In this document: positions 27,643 to 36,359 of the stretch, piece after piece
How the letters are laid out: every line of letters starts with the position of its first letter
Numbering within the stretch: the first letter of the stretch is position 1
DNA from: DATDPM01 sp963841995
Lineage (GTDB): Bacteria; Pseudomonadota; Alphaproteobacteria; DATDPM01
NCBI GenBank assembly: GCA_963841995.1
Contig: CAWJEX010000001.1
Span: 62,001 to 126,000, forward strand
Length of the DNA: 64,000 bases
Direction of reading: 5' to 3'
Position numbers and translations under genes: made by a program
The notes under the pieces: generated by a model
Seen by the model: only the letters and a program-made list of their open reading frames with translations
Database searches by the model: none
What the model was told of the DNA's origin: nothing

Positions 27643-29493
27643 CTAAGGCCGCGATTCGAACCAGAGCCCTAACACCAGTAAGTCCCAAGCGACGCCGACA
27701 TGTTGCGAAAGATTGCCGTGCCGGAAATGGCCGATCAAGCCGTCCAGAAAATCCGTGCGGAAATAGCCTCGGCTCTTCAGGGTGGTGAGAGTGTCACAGA
27801 CCAGGGTGCGCAGCGGTTGATGCGAATTCATGAAGGCTAGATACGGTAAACCGAAACCTTGCTTCTGCTTTTTGATGATCGCCTCCGGCAGCAAACCGCG
27901 CATGGCGTCCTTGTAGAATTTTCGGAGCTCTCCACGCTCAATTAGCAGAGCCTCAGGAAGGCGTGCCGAGAATTCTGCCAGCTCATCTTGCAGGAACGGG
28001 AAACGCGTTCGCACACCAGCGAGCTCGCACATGCGGGTAACCTTACGCAAATCGCTGTCAGCAAGCGTCACCCGGAGATCAAAATTCATCATCCGTTGAA
28101 GTTTGCTTGCATCACGAGGCGCATCATAAATGCGGGCGATTAACTCTTGCGGAGCCTTCGTGTCGATCTCGGCAAGCGCATCGGCTGCAAATATGCTTTC
28201 CGGAGGTAACACTCGGAATACATTGTCCGTCATTCGTTCCGGCACCGGCTTCTTAGCCAACTCGATGTACCGTAAAATTTTGCCGAAGGGGCCCGCATTG
28301 CGGGCAAACGAAAGGCGCCCGGCGGTCGGTTCCAGCAAGCCGTTGGTGAGTAGAGAGGGCAGCGCGCGGTAATAATCGAAGATTCGGTCATTCACGTAAC
28401 GCTTGTTCCCGGCGAACAACTCATCCCCACCGTCGCCGGCGAGCATCATCTCAATCCCCGCTTCCTTGGCGAGGCGTGCGCAGTGATAGGCGGGGATGAA
28501 AGAGGAATTCCCGAAAGGCTCGTCGTAGATTTTCGCGGCCTTGACGAGAATGTCGAGCAAGTCCTCGGGCTGCAGATAGTAAGTATGGTGTTCAGTTTTG
28601 AACTGTTTCGCCGCGATGTCCGCATAGTAAGCCTCGTCAAACCCTTCGACCGAGAATCCGATGGTGAACGTCGAGAGCTTTTGCGGGAGGAGGGAAGCGG
28701 CAACCGCGACGATGGAGCTGCTGTCTAATCCGCCGCTGAGGAAGGCGCCGACATGTGCGGCATCCTCGGCGACGAGGTTTGCTTTGACGGCGCCGCGCAA
28801 GCGACATCTCAATTCTTCGGCAGCGGCTGCCCTATCGGTAGGTACGTCGGAGCGGTAGGGCATCTGCCAGTAGCTCGCAACTGCGGCGCGCCCCGGCTCC
28901 ATGAACAGATATTCCGCCGGTGCAAGCTTGCGTTGCTCGCGATAGATTGTCTCTGGGGCCGGCACCCGATCCACGAAATAGAGGTAGTCGTAGATTGCTT
29001 GGATCGCGACGGTCGATCCCACCTTCGGATGTGCGCGAACCGAGTCGGTTGTCGAGCCAAAAACCGTCAGCTCCGAGCTTGGCTGCGCGTGGCATAGAGT
29101 CTGAATGCCGAATCGATCGATCGCGCAGACGGCTTTTTGGGTCGACAGATCGATGACGGCGAAAGAAAAGGCGCCGTGCAACGCATCGAAAAGGGCTATT
29201 TTTTTGCCCTTATAGGCGGCGATCAAAGCCTTGGCGTGGCCCCCGGTCTTGGCAATTTCGCTCAGCGCCGGGTCCGACCAGTTGGGATAGCCTTCGATGA
29301 CCGCAACGACGTCCGGGTCAGCAGCATACGATCCGGTCGCCGGATGGGAGCGGAGAGCCAACCCAAAATTCGGCCCGCAGGACGCGCTCGTTTGCAGAAT
29401 GCCGTGATCCGGCAAAGCGTGCGTCATGCGGTCGAGGACTCCGCGCGGGTCGTCCAATTGTCCCCTGCCAAACCATCCACAGAATCCGCTCAT
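27643..29493 (-). CDS. Asparagine-synthetase-like amidotransferase lacking Cys2
   Basis: This 616-residue protein has two AsnB-type domains. The N-terminal Ntn-hydrolase-like part begins MSGFCGWFGRG: the position-2 Cys that releases ammonia from glutamine is Ser here. The C-terminal ATP-pyrophosphatase part is intact (GAFLSGGLDSSSIVAVAA near residue 250, then MMLAGDGGDELFAGNKRY). The enzyme can therefore probably still activate a carboxylate as an acyl-adenylate but may use another nitrogen donor. Related enzymes make macrolactams (lasso cyclases) or beta-lactams. It belongs to the long minus-strand operon with the PqqD-like and HprK-like genes. Confidence 0.85.
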   Translation of the reverse strand: MSGFCGWFGRGQLDDPRGVLDRMTHALPDHGILQTSASCGPNFGLALRSHPATGSYAADPDVVAVIEGYPNWSDPALSEIAKTGGHAKALIAAYKGKKIALFDALHGAFSFAVIDLSTQKAVCAIDRFGIQTLCHAQPSSELTVFGSTTDSVRAHPKVGSTVAIQAIYDYLYFVDRVPAPETIYREQRKLAPAEYLFMEPGRAAVASYWQMPYRSDVPTDRAAAAEELRCRLRGAVKANLVAEDAAHVGAFLSGGLDSSSIVAVAASLLPQKLSTFTIGFSVEGFDEAYYADIAAKQFKTEHHTYYLQPEDLLDILVKAAKIYDEPFGNSSFIPAYHCARLAKEAGIEMMLAGDGGDELFAGNKRYVNDRIFDYYRALPSLLTNGLLEPTAGRLSFARNAGPFGKILRYIELAKKPVPERMTDNVFRVLPPESIFAADALAEIDTKAPQELIARIYDAPRDASKLQRMMNFDLRVTLADSDLRKVTRMCELAGVRTRFPFLQDELAEFSARLPEALLIERGELRKFYKDAMRGLLPEAIIKKQKQGFGLPYLAFMNSHQPLRTLVCDTLTTLKSRGYFRTDFLDGLIGHFRHGNLSQHVGVAWDLLVLGLWFESRP

Positions 29494-29554
29494 CCTAGAG
29501 CCCTGTCACAACGAATGCGGCAGATGGCCTCGCCTTTCCTCCAACCGATGATCG

Positions 29555-30604
29555 TCAACGCTTTAGACCGGCAGATTCTGCCGAAACGTCCCCGTGGGGG
29601 TCCGTACGAAATTCGTGAAAGAACTTCAAGACCGGCCAGCGATAGTAATTGATATGATACATCTGTCGCCGATCATCAGTCAGCCGAGTATGCCACTCCT
29701 TAAGCGGTCCGTAAAATTCAACGCGGCGGATATTTTCCTTGTCAATCAATTCTGCGAAAGCATCGAGCCTCATGAGATGGGCGGGGGAAAGTCCCTGTTG
29801 CGTCTCGTCGCAGGCTGTCTTGAGAATAATCAATGTATCGTTCCGTCGCAGACACAGGTCCGATGCCACCAACCGGTCGTTGAAAAAATACCTATAGACG
29901 AGGCTTTCGCCTAGCTCGGCGAATGACCGCAAGAGTTTGACATAGAAGCGCCCCTGCGGCTCATCCATTTTGACGGCGGAATCGATCCGTCCCTTCCAGC
30001 TGGCGCACTCAAGCTGGCTGTACTCGCTTATGGCCCTTTCCATGTCCGCGGATGAGGTCAGGAATTCGAGATGGGTTTTGATGTTTTCGCGCTCAAGGCG
30101 ATTTCTTTGTCTGTTGACGTTGTGACGGAAGTTCTTGCTGCGACTCTGCAGATACACGCTGAACGGACCAGAAACGGTCATACTCGGCGTTGAGATGTAA
30201 TCCAGTGTCGCAAGGTGACGTGAGGGTTCTGGTCGAGGCAGAATCTCCGGGTCTTGCTGCGTAACGCTCAACATCGCGTAGTGCGGTGACAAGGATGGCG
30301 CAAGATCTCCCAGAACAGCTTCGATGTTGTTCGCCGGCTTGCAAATCCAAAGGCCGATCGGCGCATTGGGCGGTTGTAGTGTCTGCCAACAAAAAGGGTT
30401 GACGCGCGTGAATATGCCGATCGCCGATGGTTCACCCCGATCATTATAGCTCGCGACCAGTTCGGTTCCGGTCGTGAATTCGCTGACCGCGTCGCGAACG
30501 AAACGAAAATCGAGAAGAGGGGTGTCCGTCGTCGCCTGATTCAGCAGCTGCCAGTCCTCGGAGCACTCTGCGAGCTTGCTAATCGGCCTGATCGTCCAAG
30601 TCAT
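29555..30604 (-). CDS. FemAB/GNAT-like (Acetyltransf_6) transferase
   Basis: This 349-residue protein matches the CelD/BcsL-type GNAT domain: SRSKNFRHNVNRQRNRLE, then LECASWKGRIDSA and LVYRYFFNDRLVASDLCLR, ending VEFYGPLKEWHTRLTDDRR. Members transfer acyl groups or, in the FemAB relatives, aminoacyl groups, and are frequent in exopolysaccharide and exosortase clusters. It lies 15 bases after the DegT gene and ahead of the asparagine-synthetase-like gene. The substrate is unknown. Confidence 0.75.
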   Translation of the reverse strand: MTWTIRPISKLAECSEDWQLLNQATTDTPLLDFRFVRDAVSEFTTGTELVASYNDRGEPSAIGIFTRVNPFCWQTLQPPNAPIGLWICKPANNIEAVLGDLAPSLSPHYAMLSVTQQDPEILPRPEPSRHLATLDYISTPSMTVSGPFSVYLQSRSKNFRHNVNRQRNRLERENIKTHLEFLTSSADMERAISEYSQLECASWKGRIDSAVKMDEPQGRFYVKLLRSFAELGESLVYRYFFNDRLVASDLCLRRNDTLIILKTACDETQQGLSPAHLMRLDAFAELIDKENIRRVEFYGPLKEWHTRLTDDRRQMYHINYYRWPVLKFFHEFRTDPHGDVSAESAGLKR

Positions 30605-30618
30605 CGGTCAAGTCACGC

Positions 30619-31878
30619 TTAAGCGGCGACAGTGCGGACTCTGTCGACAACTTCCGAGATCTCTTCGTCGGTGAGGTCCTGGTGGCAAGGTAGTTGAATC
30701 AGATGGCGGGAAAGCTGTTCGGCCACAATACACGTCCGTTTGTCCATTGCTGCCCACGGAAATTGACCGAAGCGTTGCATCGGAACGGCGCGATCTTCCA
30801 ACGTAGCGAAAATCTCTGTCAGGTGGTCAATCCAAAGCGGAAACATATAGGGCACGACGCCGCTTGGCAAATCAGGGAAAAGCGGCCGGCAACGTGGAAG
30901 ATCCGAAAATTCTTGCGCCAAGCGTTTGTAATTCCGCCGGCGGTTTTCAACGATACGTGTCCGCGACGCACCGCCGCAAATTAAACTGGAAACGGCTGTC
31001 ATACGGACCCCTCTCCATGCTGGATCGAATCCCCCCATCTGACCGGAGCGCATCAATGCGGGGTTTTCGCCGTGGCGCGTCTTGGCGCGTGGAGCCACGG
31101 ATCTGACGATCCTCTTTGCGGCATTACGTAACTTTACGAGTGGCATCAAGCCTCGCAGGCGTCCAAGCGCAATGGCCTCCTCCACCGTATCAATCAAGGC
31201 CACCGCATTTGAGCCGAAGCCCTGCGAGCGCAGAGGTATTTGAGGAACCTTGCTCATGGTGTCGCCGATGATAAGGCACCCCCCGTCGCGGACGGGGAAG
31301 AATTTGGGAAAACTGGCAACGGCGAAATGGCCGAAGGTTCCGAGCGGCCGGCCGGCATGGGACCCGAAGAAGCTATGGGCGCAGTCCTCAATGAAGATTA
31401 ACCCTCGGGCATCGCAAAACTCGCGCAAGGCTGCGAGATCTTGTGGGAAGCCAAAATAATTGACGGCCATGAGGACACGCATCTTGCCGTCGATCTTGTC
31501 GGCGATGTCGTCGAGATCGACGGAGAGATCTTTATGCAGCGCATAGAAGACGGGTTGTGCCTTGAGATATAGAATGGGCTCGACCATGGCGGCGCAGTGA
31601 TAGGCGGGAACCAACACCTTGTCGCCGGGCTGAACGCCCGCAATCTCAAGACCGTGTGCAATCGCAATGCGCGCGGCTGTGACATATATGCCTTGGCCGT
31701 TGTCGATGACCGCCGGTGCGGTCTCCGCTCCACGCCGAAAAAAAGTGTGCCAAGAAAGAACAGCCTGCACGGGAATGTCCGGACGAGGAATCAAGCGTGG
31801 CGTGCTCCAACCATTGGTCGAGCGGATGAAGGTCGTGAGAGAAGGCATCACTTGCCGGTCAGCCATCGGGATCCCCAT
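30619..31878 (-). CDS. DegT/DnrJ/EryC1-type PLP aminotransferase
   Basis: This 419-residue protein has the fold-type I features GDKVLVPAYHCAAMVEPIL, LIFIEDCAHSFFGSHAGRP (pyridoxal-phosphate Asp) and AVASFPKFFPVRDGGCLI, where the Lys likely forms the Schiff base. DegT enzymes usually aminate nucleotide-linked keto-sugars. Because the operon otherwise looks peptide-directed, the true substrate is uncertain. It may add an amino sugar to the same surface product. Confidence 0.8.
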   Translation of the reverse strand: MGIPMADRQVMPSLTTFIRSTNGWSTPRLIPRPDIPVQAVLSWHTFFRRGAETAPAVIDNGQGIYVTAARIAIAHGLEIAGVQPGDKVLVPAYHCAAMVEPILYLKAQPVFYALHKDLSVDLDDIADKIDGKMRVLMAVNYFGFPQDLAALREFCDARGLIFIEDCAHSFFGSHAGRPLGTFGHFAVASFPKFFPVRDGGCLIIGDTMSKVPQIPLRSQGFGSNAVALIDTVEEAIALGRLRGLMPLVKLRNAAKRIVRSVAPRAKTRHGENPALMRSGQMGGFDPAWRGVRMTAVSSLICGGASRTRIVENRRRNYKRLAQEFSDLPRCRPLFPDLPSGVVPYMFPLWIDHLTEIFATLEDRAVPMQRFGQFPWAAMDKRTCIVAEQLSRHLIQLPCHQDLTDEEISEVVDRVRTVAA

Positions 31879-31935
31879 TCTTCGGAAAAAGCATACTTTT
31901 CACAAAGGTTCTGTGTCGTGAGAAGGCTTCTCCAT

Positions 31936-32698
31936 TCATTGTACAGGTATTAACCCGGAAGGCGCCTCGTCGCCCCCGCCAGACGCTCCACCGTCATGCG
32001 GACTCGGCGCTCCCTGATCACCGCCTCCACCGGTTTGATCATGGGTATCGGAATCCGTTCCCTCAGGTTCAGGCGGTTCGTTGGTAATGATCTCGCTCTG
32101 GCCTTTGGCGACGATCATCATCAACCGGCTTTGATCGATGCTCCAGCTGCGCTTTACAAACTCCAAGAACTCCGGCCGGGGTCTTCCACATCAATTCGAT
32201 TTGGTCGAGCGGCCGGCCGCGCCGATCGACGATCATCGATTCATCTTCGCTGCCGGGATCCCCATACAGCTTCATCAGGAGATCGTGCATCGCGTCGTAA
32301 TCCTTGACCGACATCCACAGGCGAAAACCGATCAACTGGTCATGCAGATAATCGAAGGCGAGGACCTTATAGGGAATATTGCCAAATCGGCGAATTCCCG
32401 AAGTGTCTTGCTGAGCTTCGTATCTGCAGGTGACATGTCCGGAGATGCCGCTTTCCCTGTGGCAGGTCGGCTCGCCGGTTTCCGGATCTCGGAAATGATC
32501 CTCGAGATTCGAGCGGGGATCGCCGATATGGATTTCGGGAAAGGGCAGGGCGGTGGACTCCGGCGTTGGCGTCGCTGGCTTTGCCGCATCTTCCGCCAAC
32601 GCGCCATTAATCCCCAAACAAAGGCCGACCGCGCAAATTGCGAGAGTTCTGAGAAGTCGATTTGCGTCCAAGAAGCGCTTTTGGCCCACGATCGCCAT
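31936..32698 (-). CDS. Secreted protein of unknown function (frame break near C-terminus)
   Basis: From the ATG at 32698 (or 32725) there is a signal peptide (LLRTLAICAVGLCLGINGALA). The mature domain contains LPFPEIHIGDPRSNLEDHF, YKVLAFDYLHDQLIGFRLW and DLLMKLYGDPGSE. As read, the frame drifts after LMWKTPAG near 32170 and stops at 32069. A one-base change moves it into a frame that continues LEFVKRSWSIDQSRLMMIV, then a Gly/Asp-rich tail to 31936. The order resembles the secreted protein at 50348, which also keeps an LMRRAYGAP block and a W-x-N strand, so the two may be distant relatives. Confidence 0.6.
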
Positions 32699-32711
32699 TC
32701 TCCGTCGGCGC

Positions 32712-33827
32712 CTAACCTGCGGCATCCCGAACCCCAGTCTCGCTGGACCACAATCGGCGCAGAGATTTCCGGGCCAAGTGCTTGCTGAGAGGTCCCAGCG
32801 GCATGCGCAGCCAATGAGAGCGTATATAGAGGCAAAATCCGGCCACCGAGGACGCCAGCGCTCCGTCGCTTGAAAGCGGCGGCACAAGTGCTGCCGGAAC
32901 GGTCCAGTCCATGAAGGCAAGGACGCCCGCAGACGGCCGTCCGATTTCGGCGGCACGGAGCGCCTCTTGGGGAATGGGCGTTTCCAGCAAGCGCATGGCG
33001 TAGCGGAGCGCATAGAATAACGGCCGTTGCAATCCCAGCTCGACCGCGCGCGGTATCAAGCCGGCCCAGAAGCCGGGCCGCTCCCCGAATTCACGGAACA
33101 ACGAATCGAGATCGACCAAGTCCCGGAGCGCGCCCCGAATTTCGCCGTCATGAAAAAGATGGATGGCGCAATGCAGAAGCATATCCGGTGGTGAAAAGAC
33201 CCGCGTGCCGCGCTCGTCCAAAACAATGGACATCCGGTAAAGCGACTCGGCATCGGTGCGCAAACGGGAGGTTAGGGGAAGGATCCCGCGATGAAGGTCC
33301 ATCTCGGTTTCCCGCACCCGGTGCCGGAGCGGCGGGAATTCGTGCATCCAGCGCCGGTAATACCGTTGGTCATAGGCGTCCTCGATCACCGCTTCCCAGC
33401 CGTGTTTCAGGAGCATCTGCTCGGCTTCGGCGATCGCATCGGGGGCTACCATGATGTCCACATCCGCCACCGGCCGCCCGATGGCAGCGCGCAGGCCTAA
33501 CGCCACATAGGCGCCGCCTTTCATCACGACAAAAGAGCGTTCGGATCCATGGAAAGCGCGATGAATTCTGTCGATTTCCCAAAGCAACTGCCGGCGGTGA
33601 AATTCGGCTTCGAGGAAAGCCGAATGGAAACGCCGCCGCATCGGTTCGGGAACGCGGTCGGTCATGCCGGACTGCTCGAACAGATGCCAAACCCGCCCGC
33701 TCAATCGCGTGATTCGCGCATGCCAGAGAAGATCCTCCCACTGCCTTGCGTTGAACTGCAAGGCGACGGCCGGTGCGCGGAGCACCTGCATCAACGGGTT
33801 ATTTCTGACGGCGCTGTGCTCGCTCAT
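32712..33827 (-). CDS. Nucleotidyltransferase family protein (NTP_transf_5)
   Basis: This 371-residue protein has the signature SFVVMKGGAYVALGL (Lys103-Gly-Gly) and RPVADVDIMVAPDA (metal-binding Asp122 and Asp124), with a helical C-terminal part (LLHCAIHLFHDGEIRGALRDL). This family occurs beside HprK-like kinases in peptide-modification clusters such as the lasso peptide paeninodin, from general knowledge. It overlaps the upstream kinase gene by four bases, so both are made together. It likely transfers a nucleotide or phospho-group to an unknown acceptor. Confidence 0.8.
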   Translation of the reverse strand: MSEHSAVRNNPLMQVLRAPAVALQFNARQWEDLLWHARITRLSGRVWHLFEQSGMTDRVPEPMRRRFHSAFLEAEFHRRQLLWEIDRIHRAFHGSERSFVVMKGGAYVALGLRAAIGRPVADVDIMVAPDAIAEAEQMLLKHGWEAVIEDAYDQRYYRRWMHEFPPLRHRVRETEMDLHRGILPLTSRLRTDAESLYRMSIVLDERGTRVFSPPDMLLHCAIHLFHDGEIRGALRDLVDLDSLFREFGERPGFWAGLIPRAVELGLQRPLFYALRYAMRLLETPIPQEALRAAEIGRPSAGVLAFMDWTVPAALVPPLSSDGALASSVAGFCLYIRSHWLRMPLGPLSKHLARKSLRRLWSSETGVRDAAG

Positions 33828-34750
33828 GGGGCGCTGCCTCGGCCGGCGGGAAGCTCCTCAATCAAATCGAGAGCCGCCTTGAGGCTGGAGAACTTCAGGT
33901 CGAAGCAATCGCACTGATCGATCAAACGCGCGTGGCATTCGAAGCCGCTTTCGCCCAGCACCTTGTAATTGAAACTGTTTTCTGAAGCCGTGATGAAAGC
34001 CGAGGCTTTGGAAACCGGCGATAATGCCGTAACGGCATTGGCTTCATAGATTGGGAACAGCAGCCATGCCGGCAGTGCTGTTTCATTCATCCGCGCGACG
34101 GCTCCAGCTGGCGGCCGCATATGCGCAACCGTCCCTTTGTTGGTATCGGCGAAGGCGGGTCCGATCCAGCTCTCCGGGGCAAATTTGCGGATAATCTCGA
34201 TCGACTGTTCCTTCAGGCCGACCGGCCGCGGAATGGGAATGAGGTGGCCGTTGGTCTTGTCGATGATGGCAAATTCATCCGAGAGCAGACGCCATCCACG
34301 ATGGACGAGCGCCGCGCACAATGTGCTCTTGCCGGAGCCGGGAGGTGCGGACATCAGCAGAGCGCGGCCGCCCTTTTCGACCACGGCCGAATGAATGACG
34401 AAAAATTCGTGCACGTGCTCATAAATGCACCAATTGAGTCCCCATTCGAAGAATGGGTAGGCAAGCCCGGCCGGAAACGGATAAAACGGATCCGAATCGT
34501 CGAGCCGGAAAAACATTTGCCGCCGCCACCAACGGCGAAGGCCGATGGGGTCGCGCAGTTGAATGCGAAACTCGGCAGGCTCGGATTCCGGGAGCAATGG
34601 AAATTCGCTGTACAGCGTGTGAAACGTCGGCGCAAACAATTCTTGGTGGCCGTCGCGAATGCGGACCGAAAAGGGTCCGATGCGGAGCCCGACGCCCGGC
34701 CCATTCAGCGAGCGCTCGAATTCTTCAACTGATAAATTGCCGATAATCAC
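33824..34750 (-). CDS. HprK-related kinase (HprK-rel-A type)
   Basis: This 308-residue protein has a Walker A loop APPGSGKST at residues 135-143 and LLSDEFAII at about 156-163, equivalent to the acidic motif of HPr kinase. The N-terminal 110 residues replace the usual HPr kinase N-domain. This matches the 'HprK-related kinase A' family found with a PqqD-like protein. In lasso peptide clusters an HprK-like enzyme phosphorylates the peptide's last residue. Here it is flanked by PqqD-like and nucleotidyltransferase genes, so a peptide substrate is likely. No PTS genes are present. Confidence 0.85.
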   Translation of the reverse strand: MIIGNLSVEEFERSLNGPGVGLRIGPFSVRIRDGHQELFAPTFHTLYSEFPLLPESEPAEFRIQLRDPIGLRRWWRRQMFFRLDDSDPFYPFPAGLAYPFFEWGLNWCIYEHVHEFFVIHSAVVEKGGRALLMSAPPGSGKSTLCAALVHRGWRLLSDEFAIIDKTNGHLIPIPRPVGLKEQSIEIIRKFAPESWIGPAFADTNKGTVAHMRPPAGAVARMNETALPAWLLFPIYEANAVTALSPVSKASAFITASENSFNYKVLGESGFECHARLIDQCDCFDLKFSSLKAALDLIEELPAGRGSAP

Positions 34751-34793
34751 GGAGTCACCCGATTGGGAATTTGCGCATTCATGAATTTTGGGG

Positions 34794-35087
34794 TCACGGA
34801 TTTTGGGGCGCGATGAGACCGAGGCTGTCGAACCTTGTCAGCAGCTCCCGGACATGATCCAGAATGGAAAGGTCGCCGCCTTGCGGAATCGAGCTGCGAA
34901 TATCGTCGACCAATTCATCGGCGGTTGCCGCCTGCTCCTGAAAATATTGGAGCACGCGCGCGGCGAGCGCATTCAGGTAATGGGTTTGCCCGGACGCCGC
35001 ATTGAAGACGATGAACTCATCGCCCCACCGACGCCAGACCAGACGGGTCGATGGCGAAACCCGCCAGAGGAGTTCATTGTCGGCCAT
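34794..35087 (-). CDS. PqqD-like peptide chaperone (HPr-rel-A system)
   Basis: This 97-residue protein contains RLVWRRWGDEFIVFNAASGQ, THYLNALAARVLQYF and a leucine-rich helix (LDHVRELLTRFDSLGLI). This is the winged-helix PqqD/RRE fold that binds leader peptides and presents them to modifying enzymes. It is encoded 43 bases ahead of the HprK-related kinase gene. It strongly suggests a ribosomally made peptide substrate in this operon. Confidence 0.85.
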   Translation of the reverse strand: MADNELLWRVSPSTRLVWRRWGDEFIVFNAASGQTHYLNALAARVLQYFQEQAATADELVDDIRSSIPQGGDLSILDHVRELLTRFDSLGLIAPQNP

Positions 35088-35297
35088 TGCGGATACCCCA
35101 CTATGCTGGAAAGCGGCCGGATCCTAGGCCCTAGGGGTTATTTTTCGGTTATCTCTTCTACCGCCGTCAATAACGCCCTGCGCCGCCGCCGGCTTCGATG
35201 GCAAGGGGAAGGGCGCTATAGGCGGACGCCAGCCGGGTGTTTTTCGATGAAAAGGGGGATAGGTGGTGCAACGACGAGGCTAAAGCCGCGAGTTCGA

Positions 35298-35564
35298 CTA
35301 CTTGCAGGCCTTTGCCCGGACCGAACGGTGCACCGACAGGGAGCAGGAGCTTTTTTTCTTCTTGGTGCCGGTTTGGGTCACGCCGGCTTCCACGACACTG
35401 GTGCCCAAAGTCATCAGGATGGGCACGGTCACCGCTGCAAGCACGAACCGCCGCCGTTGATCGCGACGCGCCGTGTCACTCTGACGCGAGTCGGCGGCAA
35501 CTGTCCCACCATCCGAGACAGCTGTCGGCGATTCACTTCGATGCTCTTCGCGATCCGTACTCAT
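35298..35564 (-). CDS. Small peptide, candidate substrate of the operon
   Basis: This 88-residue protein has a polar Ser/Asp-rich N-terminus (1-31), Arg-rich ARRDQRRR (32-39), and a hydrophobic helix FVLAAVTVPILMTLG (40-54). A short basic tail with KKKK (68-71) and two Cys (74 and 87), SSCSLSVHRSVRAKACK, follows. It is the first gene upstream of the PqqD-like gene on the same strand, 210 bases away. The P-I-L-M-T-L-G stretch fits the P-x-L-x-x-x-G part of the leader motif bound by PqqD domains in lasso systems, but the Tyr is missing. I do not know its family; the 'precursor' role is inference. Confidence 0.45.
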   Translation of the reverse strand: MSTDREEHRSESPTAVSDGGTVAADSRQSDTARRDQRRRFVLAAVTVPILMTLGTSVVEAGVTQTGTKKKKSSCSLSVHRSVRAKACK

Positions 35565-36359
35565 CTTATCGCCCCCATGCGCGAAACCTTCCCCGGACGC
35601 TTTTGCGGACGTTCCGGTCTTTGTAAGACGGTTCTACGCTGATACGCAATTTGTACTGCCTCCGATATATCACGTCGAGTCAATAAATGATCGCAAATGT
35701 CTGTTAAAGCTGCGTAAAATTAACCATACCGAGAATTTACTTTTAATCGAGCGCGGTAAAATCGGCGTAAACGTATTGGATTACAGGGCAGCGCAGCAAT
35801 TTCCCCAATCTTGATTTTCGAGGCCCTCGGGCGATTCGGACAGGGCCGTCGCACCACCTCGTCGTGGAAATCCTTGCGGTAAATAGCTTTCGGGGAATCG
35901 TTTTTGTCGCGGTAACGTTAAGTCGCGTAACATTAAGTCGCGGCAACGTTAATAAGTTACTCCTCCATCGACAATCAATCGGGATATTTGCCCGAACGGT
36001 ACCGCGGGCATTGATAATCCTCTCGACATCTTTGGACTTAAATCATAGTGATCATCAATGTCATCGTGGTGACGGATTCGCGACATTTGGTGCTTCGGAC
36101 AATCGGCGTATCGGCATTTCTTCGAGATTCGGTCGCGAATTATTGCTAGTGCAGAGCGAGCCTGGACCGGGAGAGTGTCCCTCGACCGAAGGCTTCTTCG
36201 AAACCATCGTCAAATGTCAAACGCTTGGTAGGCGCCGCGTTTTGGCTTCCGCATATCCGAGCAGAATACTATAATTCACGCCGATCCCTGGCCATCCGGG
36301 AAATGTCGGTTAAGGACAATCTCGTCCTCTTTGAGGACGATTGCGGACAATTGCGAAAG
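35565..36359. other. Divergent regulatory region, no gene supported
   Basis: About 800 AT-richer bases lie between the peptide operon (minus) and galE (plus). They contain the 15-base repeats at 35912-35956. Frames such as 35864-36274 look non-coding. Promoters for both transcripts should be here, but no -35/-10 pair was convincing. Confidence 0.5.
35912..35956 (+). repeat. Three tandem 15-base repeats
   Basis: GTAACGTTAAGTCGC (35912-35926), GTAACATTAAGTCGC (35927-35941) and a diverged GGCAACGTTAATAAG (35942-35956) follow without spacers. Each holds an AACGTT or AACATT core. They sit between the divergent peptide operon and galE, and could be a binding site array. Confidence 0.7.

Noticed and set aside
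27643..35564. Classical lasso peptide cluster
   Set aside because: No transglutaminase-like B2 protease is seen, and the peptide has no Gly1 with Asp/Glu at position 7-9. Only a lasso-like resemblance is claimed.
35912..35956. Short repeats as a CRISPR array
   Set aside because: There are only three 15-base units with no spacers and no cas genes.
36225..36359. Longer N-terminus for galE
   Set aside because: The extra 45 residues are not conserved in GalE, and the Rossmann motif begins directly after the ATG at 36360.
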